Below, one piece after another: positions 12,622 to 24,890 of a DNA stretch of 64,000 bases. The notes beneath the pieces were generated by a model that was not told the origin of the DNA, did not search any database, and was given only the letters and a program-made list of their open reading frames with translations. The stretch is from positions 768,639,336 through 768,703,335 of the forward strand of contig NC_081408.1 in NCBI RefSeq assembly GCF_030272615.1, written 5' to 3'. Numbering within the stretch: position 1 is the first letter of the stretch; each line of letters opens with the position of its first letter. The DNA is from Cryptomeria japonica (lineage: Eukaryota; Streptophyta; Pinopsida; Cupressales; Cupressaceae). A program made the translations under genes and the position numbers.

Positions 12622-15600
12622 GAGAGCTGTATGTATTTTATTACATTGTCGTTTTGGACTGTGACTTGGATGGCTCTTGGTAGCCAATATTTTTGACATC
12701 ATTGTACTTTGATATATGTATGTTTTTCCGAGATGATATATGATGTGATATATGAGGAGATCCCATATTTTGTGATGATATGCATGTTGATGATATGTAT
12801 GGATTTACGTAGGATGATGATTTATGATTTATGCTTAGATGGATGTGTTTACTTGTTAGATGTAAATGATGATGAGATGATTTCTATATGTATGTGGTGA
12901 TGATGATTTTATGATGTTTATGAATGTGATGCTAACGTGTGGATGCAGGTTATATATGTATGATGCGTTGGTTGTAATGCTTTATGTATGTAATGCCATG
13001 ATGATGATGTATGGATAATGAAATGATGCTAACTATGAAAGAGATAGCACTTGTGTTTATTTTGATGAAATGATGATATGCAGTTGTGTTTGATATGATG
13101 AAATGCAATGAATCGAATAGTTTGTGTAAATATGTATAGATGGTTAAAAATAAATGTAAGATAGATAAACAAATGTAAAGTACAAATGTTCATGTGATGA
13201 TTTCTAAATGAATGCACATATAAAATGTATAAACAAATGTTATGATTCTAAATGATTTAAAATATGACTAAGTGAAATGATAATGCAACTAAGGGATAAT
13301 GAATAACTACACCTCAATGCAATTAAAAGGATAATGAATGTATCTTAATGAATCCTAAAGGAAATCTGTTTAAGATGAAATGAATGAGTATAAGAATATA
13401 CTGGATGGATAGATGAATGCACTTAACTAATGGATAGATAAATAAATGCATGCAAATAAAGGAATCTAGACAAATGTATTGTAGACAAACTTAAATGATG
13501 ATGAATGATTTAGAATGATTTAAGGATACTAATCTAAGTACATGATAATGAATGCAACTAAATGATATTAAATGCACTTTAAGGAATATTTGAAAATGAA
13601 TGTAATGAATCTACATGTAAGTAAATGATAATGAACTAGATGCATTTAAATGCAACTAAATGTAATGAAATGATGATGCCATGTGTTCATGATAGATGAA
13701 TGCAAGGTTGGTGAGAATTTGCATGATGCACTGATGATGTATCAGAGAACTCTGTCATGATTATATCCAAGATCAATTTGTTTTAAAATAATTTCTCATA
13801 TTTAAACTTGTTCACACTTCCATAAAAAACCATAAATATGAATAATGAATGATTAAATGGATGGGTGATATGCAATGGAATGCAATATAAATAGATGAGA
13901 TGGAATGACAATCCATAGTGCTTTTGTTTTTCATCATTGAGCATGGTAGTATCCATCTTGGACGAGGCAGTAGGAACCAAGTTTGGAGCATTGTACCTGC
14001 AAGTAAATAGCATAAATAAAAAAAGAATATGGACCCTCCATAATGGTTCATGCTCATATGGCCAAGGTATACGCTGTAGTCAGCAAGCCATAGTGATCCA
14101 TGACTGTATTTTGCATAAGATCACATAGCTTAGTGAACTTCCCACGTGGACACCATTAGTACATGCCCCAGAATTTCATTGGAATAATTCGCAAAAGATA
14201 AACAAACAATGCTAAGGAACCATCCCGGCTACTCTAATCACTTGTGGATATCCCGGAGTAGCGTAGGAACTTGATATAAATGAATAGATAAATTTATCAA
14301 ATTGACCAAGTACTTGATAGCTTAAACATAATTTTCTTGTCAAAGAAAATGTTATCATGTCTTTATTTTGGTAAGGAAGGATGCATCCTTGTTAAGACAG
14401 TTTGTGTGTCGATGTTGATTGTTTGGTCGATGTGATAAGTGGTCATCGTTTGAGTTTTTCAAAATGTGTTTTTGGTATCTGCTTGGATGTGTATGTACAA
14501 AGGATTTTTATTCGTTGTCATGTTTTTTATCGAGTTTTGATGTTTTATGATGTTTTTGGATTTTTGAGTTGTTTTCGAATGTTTTGGATTTTGTGAGACA
14601 TTTTTGAATGTTTTGGATTTTGTGAGATAGTTTTGAATGTTTTGGATTTTGTGAGACAATTTTGAATTAAGAACTCAATGAATCACAAGCAATGCAGAAT
14701 CCACTTCCATCAATAGGTTAAGAGCATTGCCCCTAGTTTAGACATGACTATGAAAAAGTGGGATGCAAGATGCATGAAGTACTATCCTTGATTGTAGGTC
14801 AATAACAAGCCATGGTTTGAATGATGGATGAGTGAATGCAATGAATGTGATTGCAACAAGTCTGAAAGACAATGGAGCCATAGCCTTTACGAGTGGCACC
14901 TGTTTGCCAGTTTTTCACCATCGTACTTACCCAAGGTGCCACCAGAGTGTTTGTTCACCGTTTGGATGCATGATTTTCCTTACTATTCTGATTTTTTTGC
15001 ATTTTCTTCAGGACATTTATCTTAATATTTTTTTTGTTCTTTCTGATATGTATTGGAGCTTGATTCTCTGTACATCTTATGTATAAAACCGTTTGAGGTG
15101 CATGTTGTTGATCAGATATGCATCTTTTGTAAGTCTTGCACAAGCATAACAAATATATGATCCCTATGATGGGGGAGTCACCACTTTTATCAAGCTACAA
15201 GTAGCCTTTCAAAAAGCTATGTTTCTACTCAAGGAAATATGTATGGTGAGTATCTTGGGAGAAAAACCATCTATTCTCTTGCACTAAATTTATCACAAAT
15301 ATTCTTGATCAATAGAACGGGTGGGTTTCTATATTAAAAGGTGTCTAGTAATTTTTGATGTTTTTGGACATAAGTTCACTCTACAGTGACTCACTTAAGA
15401 GCCTTGTAACTTGTGGTGGGGCCCATTTTTCCTTTCGACAAGTTACACTGTAGGAACAACTATACCCAAGGCTACAATTTTTGCTCACACTTGATTTCTA
15501 TAGTGGCTGGAAGGATTTACCGTGCAAGGTTGTTACCAAGAGTGATGTGTCTCTTGGCAGGCCTCTCTTAAAAAGATAAAATTTTGAGTCTTACTAACAC

Positions 15601-16370
15601 TTTTCTCTTGCACCTAGGACCACAAAAGCCAAGGGAGAGGATAGTGTGTGATAGAAGTAGAACCACTCGACAAACTTTTTGCACAAGTGTGCCAATCACC
15701 AAAAACACTTGTTCTTTTTAACTGAAACTGATTTTCATTGCAATGTGATCTAACTATTTGGAGATGTTGCTCCAACAAATATGGTGTTCTTTTTAACTTC
15801 AATGGAAAAATGTTTTGTAATCTAGTAATTGGAAATCCTGGTCAACTGAATTAAGAACACGTTTTTCTTAAAGTAAATCGATTTGAGAACAACTTTGACA
15901 AATTGGGGATTCTTTTTAACTTGCACAAAATGAAGTGTTGATTGTGAATTTTAGTTTGATGCAAGAAAAAAAATTTGCCTTTCTAATTTTAAGCACCAAA
16001 AGAATTTATTCCTAACTTTGCAAAAAAGAATTGTGTGTTTATTTTTGTGATTCTTTTTAACTTTGAACAAGTGTGATTCTTTTTTAGAGCTCCAAACGAA
16101 AGATGTGGTTCTTTTAAAAACTCCAAATGAAAGTGTAGTTGATTTTAACCCAAAAGAAAAATTTATTTATTTTATTGTAACTTGAAAGACAAAGTTAGCA
16201 ATATGAACAAATTTATATCCTAAGCTAAAATTGCTAAATAAATCTTATTGTAGGGGTTAGTCAAAACTAGCAAAAAAGATAATTAGTTAGAAAAATCTGC
16301 ATGTTTTGGTGGGCTTTTACAAGCCTAAAAATTTTGATTTTCAGTTACAAGGAATTTTTTTACAACTCTT
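12622..16370. other. Interior of the LTR element without gag-pol; low-complexity text
   Basis: About 12700-13750 is dominated by short TGATGATG / ATGAATGCAACTAAATG-type words. At 14581-14667 there are three tandem copies of a 29-bp unit (gttttggattttgtgaga...). About 15150-16370 holds no motif I recognise. Open frames here are short and biased in composition. No RT (YxDD), integrase or zinc-knuckle motif was found in any frame I read. Confidence 0.55.
14581..14667. repeat. 29-bp tandem repeat, three copies
   Basis: The unit starts gttttggattttgtgaga at 14581, 14610 and 14639 with single-base differences. Confidence 0.8.
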
Positions 16371-16379
16371 TGTTACAAT

Positions 16380-16710
16380 AGCGCTACAATGTGTGAAAAT
16401 AAAAGCGCTATTTAACACGAAAGCCCAACAGTATAGAAAATAGTGCTAAAAGAAATGCGAGTGCGTTGAACAAAGAGACAATAGTGCTAAAAGAACTATT
16501 ATCAAACAAAGTTAGCTCTATCAAACATCGAGTCAAACGCGCTAATACTAGGAATGATAGCGCTATTTTAGGGTCAATAGCGCTAGAAGATAAACGATAG
16601 CGCTATTAGTGGGAACAATAGTGCTAGAAGATAAACGATAGCGCTATTAGTGGGAAGAATAGAGCTAAAGTATGAATTTATGAAGGCACTAAAGTGAGAA
16701 CAAAAGCGCA
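16380..16710. repeat. Clustered AGCGCT palindromes, right cluster
   Basis: Six exact AGCGCT palindromes occur at 16380, 16404, 16559, 16579, 16599 and 16640, with several variants (agtgct, gcgcta). Part of the cluster is a tandem 40-bp unit (tagcgctattagtgggaa...). In element orientation it lies in the 5' leader just after the primer-binding site. Confidence 0.6.
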
Positions 16711-16776
16711 AGAGTGTGACCTATGTGTCAATTAAAACATTCAAAAAGTTAGTAGTTTTCAAAATGGTTGCTCTTG

Positions 16777-16796
16777 GATTCACGTCAGGTTCACCA
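16777..16796 (-). promoter_or_regulatory. Primer-binding site, tRNA-Trp type
   Basis: The plus strand reads gattcacgtc then aggttcacca, two bases before the right LTR. From memory of plant nuclear tRNA-Trp, whose 3' part ends TTCACGTCGGGTTCA plus CCA, this matches at all but one position. The minus strand is therefore complementary to that tRNA end and would prime minus-strand synthesis. Confidence 0.75.
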
Positions 16797-16798
16797 AA

Positions 16799-18262
16799 TG
16801 ATGCTCTGCAAAAAGGATTAAAAAAACCATTTGATGGCAACACACACAAGAACACAAGAAGCAAACTTAGTGTTAGCAACCAAAGATTATTCTAAACAGG
16901 CATATCAAGAGAGATATTGAGCATGAAATAAAAAGCATACAAACATAGAATAGATAAACTATGCTCTTCCAAATGCTAACCAAGATGATCATAGTTGCTC
17001 CTCCCTTGTTCCTCTCCTCTCCAAGTTCCACATGAGAGTAGCTCTCAGTTGTGCACTACTATGGAAGTCTTATGGAGATTCAAGATTATGATATGATTAT
17101 GAAAGTACGCAAATGTGAACAAGCTAAAAATGAAACTATTACTTAATCTAGTATTAATTTTAGTCCAAAAGAGAATGTAAATGCTTATGCTAAATGTTCT
17201 CTAAATTTCACTATAGATTAAATGCATACAAGTTTTCAAGATCTGGATTATGAAGAAATGAGCTCTATTTATAGAAAAAATGGACTAATAGATGGCAGAG
17301 ATTGAGTAATCTCAACAAGGGTCAGGATTGAAGGGCTTATGATCCATGTGAGGACTTTTAATCCAATCCCAGGATGACAAATGTCAACAAGAGATTGGTT
17401 GAGAGGAGAGGGAAGAAGCATTAAATGCTTGACATGACTTGAAGGTTAACTTGGGAGGTAGGGTTAATGTTGAGTTGAATGAACAAAGCCATTATCCAAT
17501 AAATAATATCTTTATCCAATGGATAAACTCTTGTTCAAGAGTTAGTGAGGATAACCATGGTCAAAGCAATAAATGCTTGAAGAGACCCATGGGTTAAATG
17601 AGGGTTGAGTTAGAGGTAAAGTCTCTAACCATGGGTGCAAGTGGATTTAACCATAAATGGTTATGTAAGAGCCATTAATGGTCATGTAATAGCCATTAGT
17701 GGTTTGGAAGACTTTAGGGGTTAGCTTGTTGAACACATAAAACATTAAATGCTTTTCAAAGACTTTGGAGGCTTTGAGAAGTGACTTCAAGTTGCTTAGG
17801 AATGTGACAATATTTAGGGGATGGATTAGGCTAATTAGGAATGATTAGAAAGTGGTTAGAAGGGTCTAGAAGGGGATTTAGGATTACAAGTGGATTTGGT
17901 GGGTTAGGTAAAATAGGATTTTAATTTAAAATAAAATTATTTTATTTCAACTTGTGGTTGCAACTTGCATTTGTAGGAGAATGCAAGTTGGGGAGTTTAA
18001 TGATTTAAATAAATGTTTTATTTATTTATTTAAAAGAGGAAAGGGGATTAAATTAAATAAATAGGATTTATTCATTTAATTGATTGTGAATTTGGTGTAG
18101 TGAATTAATTAAAATAAATTGAATAATTTATTTAATAATAGGAGAATGTTTGAGAATGAATTAATTAAATGTTAATTTAATTAAATGTTGGCTAGTGGGT
18201 TTATTAATCAAATAAATAGTTAATTTTCATTTAATTAAAATGGACAGATTTATGTGACTACA
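16799..18262 (-). repeat. 5' LTR of the PMD-carrying element
   Basis: It begins tgatgctctg and ends gtgactaca, and is collinear with 8131-9598. It lies next to the primer-binding site, so it is the 5' LTR on the minus strand. Differences from its partner are scattered substitutions and short indels, densest in the first 100 bp. Confidence 0.9.
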
Positions 18263-18267
18263 TTGCT
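18263..18267. repeat. Target-site duplication (right), TTGCT
   Basis: Identical to 8126-8130. Confidence 0.9.
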
Positions 18268-20160
18268 TATAATAATTTCTTATCTCCCCCCGAGAACTAC
18301 AAATAGCATGTTGGATGATCCTAAGAGAGTGACATGTATGTCCTTTAGCTTCTCCTAAATCAGAGAGCACCAAATTCTTACCAGTGCATACATATACCAC
18401 TTAAAATTCCTCATTAGTACTGCCATTGAACCAAATACTCACTCATATATCCACTCTCCCTCCACTTCATCATCTTCAACTATAAAAACTACCATCTCAT
18501 CTTCTTCCCCTGTGCCTGTGCATCTACAACACCTACTATCAATGTGCTAACCCCTTGTGACTGGATCATCTCCCCTTATTATTTTCTCATTTTCTGCACA
18601 TGCAATTCTTTTTGTTGTCCACTTGAGCAATGGTCAGCCCCTAAGACCAATAACCTCTATGGTCCATCACCCTAGGAGCACACACCGATATGTTCCATTT
18701 GCCCATCTATTTAATTTCGTCTCCAATCTTAGCAGGCAAACATATATCTTCTACAAACTACATATCAAGTTATATACATATAAACAATCACCATCCTCAT
18801 CAGAGTCCTCTCTGTCACTTGATGTCCTTATTCTTTTCAAAAATTTGGGGGTAAAAGATATGATCATAGTTAGCTCCCCCTAAGGTCATGTATCTACTTA
18901 ATCTTGAAGAGATATCACATGTGCATGGAATATATCATGCTGGCTCATAGAAACATTTTGGCCTTTCTCACCTCCTTGGCTGCATTTTCTCCTCCACATT
19001 TGCTTGATCTTTCTCTGTCTCGGGGTAAAAGTACAAACCCGTGTCACACTTTTACAAAGGAAAAGGTTAACACAACAATAAGTGTTCAATTTCATCGCCA
19101 TAAAAGTGGCATTTGTATTTTGAATTTGAAGATGATGTAAACTGATGAAATGTGTAAAATTTGATGAAGTTTTTAAGTCTACTATTTTTTGAAATTTTTT
19201 TGTCAATAATTGATATGTTTTTTCTATCTTTAAAGTCAAATTTTTATTGTTAAAAAATGCTGAAAAATTAGGAGGTTTAGTTCCCACCAAATAATAAAAT
19301 GTAAACTTTTTCTTTTTCCGATTTTGATATCCCTTATAAATGACATCCATATACAATGTATCAAAAGAAAAAATTAATTTTCGATGTATATTTTTTTTGT
19401 TATAGCATCTGGAAGTTGAATATACTAGAATTTGATAGTTTTTTTCTCCCACCATAATTTATCTATTCAATTTATTATAATCAAAAAGCAAAAAAATACC
19501 CTTTTGGAAAAGACTCTCCTCTAGTGAACCATATTTTTTTCAATTTTTTTTGAGGTTATTCAAATTTTATTTTATTTTGAAACCAGCCTCTTACCGAACA
19601 TTAGAATACCTACTTGTAGTATTTTTTATTTTATAAATACTAAATGTAATCAAAACATTATAAAAATTATGAGTAGATTTTTGACTTTGATCTCTATAAA
19701 AGGCTATTTTTTGTTTTTTTTAATAATTTGAATATATCTATTGAATTTTGTTGCAAAAGTCAGAAGTTTCAGAAAGTGACCAAATTTGGTGATGTGCCTG
19801 CCACTTAGACAGTTCCGGTCAGAACCCTGAAGGCCAACATGCCCAATCATTTGCATGACCAGTCTCTTGAATTTCATATAAGTAAAACATAATTTTTCAT
19901 TTTAAACAATCAATTTCAACTCAGTGCAAATTAATAAAAGTGATCTTACAAAAAAATACATATTTTTTCAAACAAGGTGGTATTTTGGTATTTTATATGT
20001 CTAATTTACATACATTTTCATCATTTTAAACATATAAATAAACATATATAAATAGATATAAAAATAAATTTACACATAAACATACATTTTCATCATTTTA
20101 AGTTCATATGAATGTATAAAGATATAAAAAGATATTTAATCATAAAAAGAAATATAAGCA
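18268..20160. other. No recognised gene
   Basis: Two open frames are longer than most here: plus 18557-18883 (108 aa) and minus 19455-18898 (185 aa). Neither shows a domain I recognise. The minus frame is Lys/Asn/Phe-rich, as expected for AT-rich non-coding DNA, although its C-terminal third is more balanced. Both are left unassigned. The rest is AT-rich with long T runs. Confidence 0.4.
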
Positions 20161-23100
20161 TGTGTGACCCCTTAGGGCCACATATGATCCCTTAGGACAC
20201 TATTGGGTCCTATGGGGTCAAATTGGGTCTGAAGGGGTACATTATATATACTAGGATTCTATAAGGGGTCATATGTCATCATAAGGGGTCACGCATGCAT
20301 TAGAACACATGTGACCCCTTAGCACCACATATGAACCCTTATAGCATACTAGTGTGTACATTATGCATATTATTGGGTCCTCTGAGATCAATTGGGTCCT
20401 AAAGGGTACATTATACACACTAGGATGCTATAAGGAGTCATATGTTCTCCAAAGGAGTCACACATGTGTTCTAACACATGTGTGACCCCTTAGGACACTA
20501 TTGGGTCCTATGGGGTCAAATTGGGTCCTAAGAGGTACATTATACACACTATGATGTTATAAGAGTCATGTGTGGTCCTAAGGGATCAGGAATGTGTTAG
20601 AACACATGTGTGACCCCTTAGGACCACATATGACCCCTTATAGCATTCTAGTGTGTACATTACATTATATTGGGTCATAAGGGGTATGTTATATAAATTA
20701 GGATGTTACAAGGAGTCATATGTGGTCCTAAGGGGTCACACATGTGTTAGAAGACATGTGTGATCCCTTAGGACCCTATATGACCCCTTAGGACACTATT
20801 GGGTCCTATGGGATTAAATTGGGTCTTAAGGGGTAAATTATACACACTAGGATGCTTTAAGGGGTCATATGTGGTCCTAAGGTGTCACACATGTGTCTAG
20901 GATGCTATAAGGGGTCATATGTGGTCCTAAGGGGTCACGCATGTGTTAAAACACATGTGTGACCCCTTAGCACAACATATGACCGCTTATAGCATCCTAG
21001 TGTGTATGGTGTGCATGCTATTGGTTCATAAGGGGTATGTTATAAAAACTAGGATGCTATAAGGGATCATATGTGCTCATAAGGGAGAACACATGTGTGA
21101 CCCCTTAGGACCACATATGAGCCCTTAGGACACTATTGGATCCTATGGGGTCAAAGTGGGTCCAAAGGGCTACATTATACACACTATGATGCTATAAGGG
21201 GTCATATGTGGTCCTAAGGGGTCACACATGTGTTAGAACATATGCATGACCCCTTAGGTCCACATATGACCCATTAGGACACTATTGGGTCCTACAGGGT
21301 CAAATTGGGTCCTAAGGGGTACATTTACACACTAGGATGCTATAAGGGGTCATATAAGGTCCTAAGGGGTCACAGATGTGTTCTAACACACATGTGACCC
21401 CTTTGGAGCACATATGACCCATTGTAGCATCCGAGTTTATATGACATACCCCTTAGGACCCAATAACATGCACAACCTACATAGTAGGATGCTATAAGAG
21501 GTCATATGTGGTCCTAAGTGGTCACGCATGTGTTATAACACATGTGTGACCTCTTAGCACCACAAATGACCCCTTATAGCATCCGAGTGTGTATAATGTA
21601 CCCCTTAGGACCCAATTTGACTCCTTAGGACCCAATAGTGTCCTAAGGGCTCATATGTGGTCCTAAGTGGTCACGCATCTGTTCTTACACATGCATGACC
21701 CCTTAGTACCGCATATGACCCCTTATAGCATCCTAGTGTGTATAATGTAACCCTCAGGACCCAATTTGACCCCATAGGACCAAATAGTGTCCTAAGGGGT
21801 CATATGTGGTCCTAAGTGGTCACGCATGTTCTGACATATGCGTGACCCCTTAGGACCACATATGACCCCTTATATCATCCTAGTGTGTATAATGTACCCC
21901 TTAGGACCCAATTTGACCCTGTAGAACCCAATAGCGTCCTAAGGGGTCACGCATGTGTTCTAACACATGCATGATCCCTTAGGAGCACATATGACCCCTT
22001 ATAGCATCCTAGTTTATATAACATACCACTTATGACCCAATAGCATGCACAACATACACATTAGGATGCTATAAGGGGTCATATGTGGTGCTAAGGGGTT
22101 GAACAAATGTGTTCTAACACATGTGTGACCCCTTAGGACCACATATGACCCCTTATAGCATCCTAGTGTGTATAATGTACCCCTTAAAACCCAATTTGAC
22201 CCCATAGGACCCAATAGTATCTTAAGGGGTAATGTAGAACACATGCGTGACCCCTTAGGACCACATATGACCCCTTGTAACATCCTAATTTATATAACAT
22301 ACCCCTTATGACCCAATAGAATGTAATGTACACACTAAGATTCTATAAGGGGTCATATGTGGTCCTAAGGGATCATGGATGTGTTCTAAAACATGCGTGA
22401 CCCCTTAGCACCAAATATGATCCCTTATAGCATTGTAGTGTGTATAAGGTACCCCTTAGAACCCAGTTTGACCCCATATGATCCAATAGTGTCCTAAGGG
22501 GTCATATCTGGTCCTAAGGGGTCACACATTTGTTCTAACACATGTGTGACCCCTTAGGACCACATATGACCCTTATAGAATCCTAGTGTGTATAATGTAC
22601 CCCTTAGGACCCAATTTGACGCCGTAAGACCCAATAGTGTCATAAGGGGTCATGCATGTATTAGAACACATGTCTGACCCCTTAGGAGTACATATGACCC
22701 CTTATAGCATCCTAGTGTGTATATTGTACCCCTTAGGACCCAATTTCACAGCAAAGGACCCAATAGTATGCATAATATGCATTCTATTGGGTCATATGTG
22801 GTCCTAAGGGGTAACACGTGTATATGTGGTCCTAAGAGGTCACACATGTGTTAGAACACATGCATGACCCCTTAACACCACATGTGACTCCTTATAACAT
22901 CCTAGTGTGTACGTTGTGCATGCTATTGGGTCATAAGGGGTATGTTATATAAACTAGGATGCTACAATGGGTCATATGTGCTCCTTAGGAGCACATATGA
23001 CTCCTTCGGACACTACTGGGTCCTACGGGGTCAAATTGGGTCTTAAGGGGTACATTATACACACTAGTATGCTATAAGGGGTCATATGTGCTCCTAAGGG

Positions 23101-24205
23101 GTCAGGCATGTGTTCTATCATGTGTGACCCCTTAGGACACTATTGGGTCCTATGGTGTCAAATTGGGTCCTAAGGGGTACAATATACACACTAGGATGTT
23201 ATAAGGGGTCATATGTGGTGCTAAGGAGTCACGCATGTGTTAGAACACATGTGTGACTACTTAGGACCACATATGACCCCTTATACCATGCTAGTGTGCA
23301 TGTTGTGCATGTGATTGTGTTATAAGGGGTATGTTATATAAACTAGGATGTTACAAGGGGTCATATGTGCCCCTAAGGGGTCACACATGTGTGGACCCTA
23401 AGAATCCCATATGAACCCTAACAACACCATATGATCCTTTCTGACACTATATGATCCTATGGGGTCAATGGGGTTAGTAGGGGTCATTAGCAGTCATAAG
23501 TGGTCTTAAGGGGTCATTAGAGGTCATAAGGGGTCATTACAGTTGTAAGGGGTCTTATGGTTTTGTTAGGGGTCATAAGGGGTCATTACAATCCTAAGGG
23601 GTCATTACACTATATGACCCTATGGGGTCATATGGTCTCCTAAGAGGTATGTTGTACCTACTAGGACTTTAAAAGTGGTCACATGGGGTCCTAAGGGGTC
23701 ACACATGTGTTAGAACACATGTGTGTACCCTTAGGACCCCATATGACCCCTTAGGACACCATGTGACCCTATGGTGTCCTAACGGGTCATATGGGGTCCT
23801 AAGGGGTCACACGTGTTAAAACACATGTGTGGCCCCTTAGGACCCCATATGACCCCTTAGGACACTATATGAATGTATGGGGTCATATGGTGTCCTAAGA
23901 GGTATGTTGTACCTACTATGACTTTAAAAGAGGTCATATGGGGTCCTAAGGGGTCCCCTTAGTACCCCATATGACCCCTTAGGACACTATATGACCCTAT
24001 GAGGACATGTGGTTTCCTAAGGGGTATGTTGTACCTACTAGGACTTTAAAAGGGGTCATATGGGGTCCTACGGGGTCACACATGTTGTAGATCACATGCG
24101 TGGCCCCTTAGGGCCCCATTTGGCCCCTTAGGACCCCATATGACCCCTTATGCCACTATATGATCCTATGGGGTCATATGGTGTCCTAAGGGGTATGTTG
24201 TACTT
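20161..24205. repeat. Palindromic satellite array 1 (TCCTAAGGGGTC family)
   Basis: About 4 kb of irregular units of roughly 120-160 bp is built from the words gaccccttaggaccacatat, gcatcctagtgtgtat, gtaccccttaggacccaatt and tagtgtcctaagggg, plus reverse complements. Most units contain an internal inverted repeat: ggtcctaaggggtcac, a centre rich in acacatgtgt, then gtgaccccttaggacc. The asymmetric part (gtaccccttagg...caatttgacc) switches strand at least twice, near 21420 and again near 22750. The last part (23400-24205) is a distinct subfamily with ccccatatg and ggactttaaaa. No protein-coding frame was seen. The same family recurs at 59383-60985. Confidence 0.9.
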
Positions 24206-24890
24206 TCTATGAAGACGTGCTATGAAGAAGGTTCAAAGGGTGGGAAGGTGGATGCTCCCTAAGGATGAGTTTATCAAGATTAACATCGATGGCTCCTCTA
24301 GGGGTAATCTGGGCCTTGCTGGGGTTGGTGGTGTTGGTAGGATTCATATGGGGGAGGTGGTTTTCTTCTTTTTGGTGCATAAAGGGTGGCAGTCTAATAA
24401 ATTTATGGAAGGATTAGCAATTTTCTATGCCCTGGAGCGTTCCTTGGAGTTGGGATGGCGAAAGATTATCTGTGAATCGGATTCGCAAATTATTGTTAAC
24501 CTATTGATTGAGAAGAAAGTGAGTGGGATTCATTGGCAGTTGGCAGGGATTGTTCACCAGATTCTTCAAATTAGTACTATGATGGAGCAGGTTGCTTTCA
24601 TCCACATTCCTCGTGAATGGAATAGAGTAGCTGATTGTTTTGGCTAAGTGAGCCTTGGAACATGGTAATGATTGGAAAGTTGAAGGTTGGGAGCATCCCT
24701 CACCAGATTACTATTAGTACTTGCAGAAGATATTTGCTGAGGACATGGATAGTTATGAAGCTGGCTGATCTTTGGTTGGGCTTGTGGTTCCTTTTTGGGG
24801 CTTTGGGGCTTTGGTTCTGTTTGTAATTCTTGATTCTGATTTTCAATAAAGTTTTTACCCCTTTATTCAAAAAAAATAAAAAAAATGATC
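24206..24890 (+). mobile_element. 5'-truncated LINE with RNase H domain and poly(A) tail
   Basis: The frame 24222-24647 encodes a plant-type RNase H (RVT_3): INIDGSSRGNLG (first Asp), MEGLAIFYALERSLELG (Glu), ICESDSQIIVNLL (second Asp) and a C-terminal HIPREWNRVADC block. This is the usual last domain of plant LINE ORF2. A TAA at 24645 ends it slightly short, and the following frame looks like continuation after a shift. The 3' end has aataaag (about 24845) and an A-rich tail (24869-24890). RT and endonuclease are missing, as for a 5'-truncated insertion. The left edge abuts the satellite directly. Confidence 0.8.

Larger units (their letters stand above)
8131..18262 (-). mobile_element. Ty3-gypsy-like LTR element without visible gag-pol, carrying an antisense PMD gene
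   Basis: The element is bounded by 1.47 kb direct repeats that begin TG and end CA, with a perfect 5-bp target duplication. Orientation comes from two sites. A polypurine tract (on the minus strand TCAAAGAGGGGCAAA) abuts the left LTR, and a tRNA-Trp complementary primer-binding site lies 2 nt inside the right LTR. It therefore reads right to left. I find no gag, protease, RT, RNase H or integrase motif in either strand of the 7.2 kb interior. The only readable cargo is a PMD gene on the opposite strand next to the 3' LTR. Antisense extra ORFs in this position are known from plant Tat/Athila-type gypsy elements. LTR identity is roughly 95% by eye, so the insertion is moderately old. It is presumably non-autonomous. 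Confidence 0.88.

Noticed and set aside
18898-19455. 185-aa minus-strand open frame as a real gene
   Set aside because: Composition follows the AT-rich DNA, no domain is recognised, and there is no splice or promoter context. Kept only as an unassigned frame.
22014-22283. Open frame inside satellite array 1
   Set aside because: It is a reading of the repeat units, with repeated MLQG/VICGPKG-type words and no gene features.
20161-24205. Satellite array 1 as a CRISPR-like array
   Set aside because: Units lack unique spacers of constant length, the repeat is long and changes orientation, and the context is eukaryotic.
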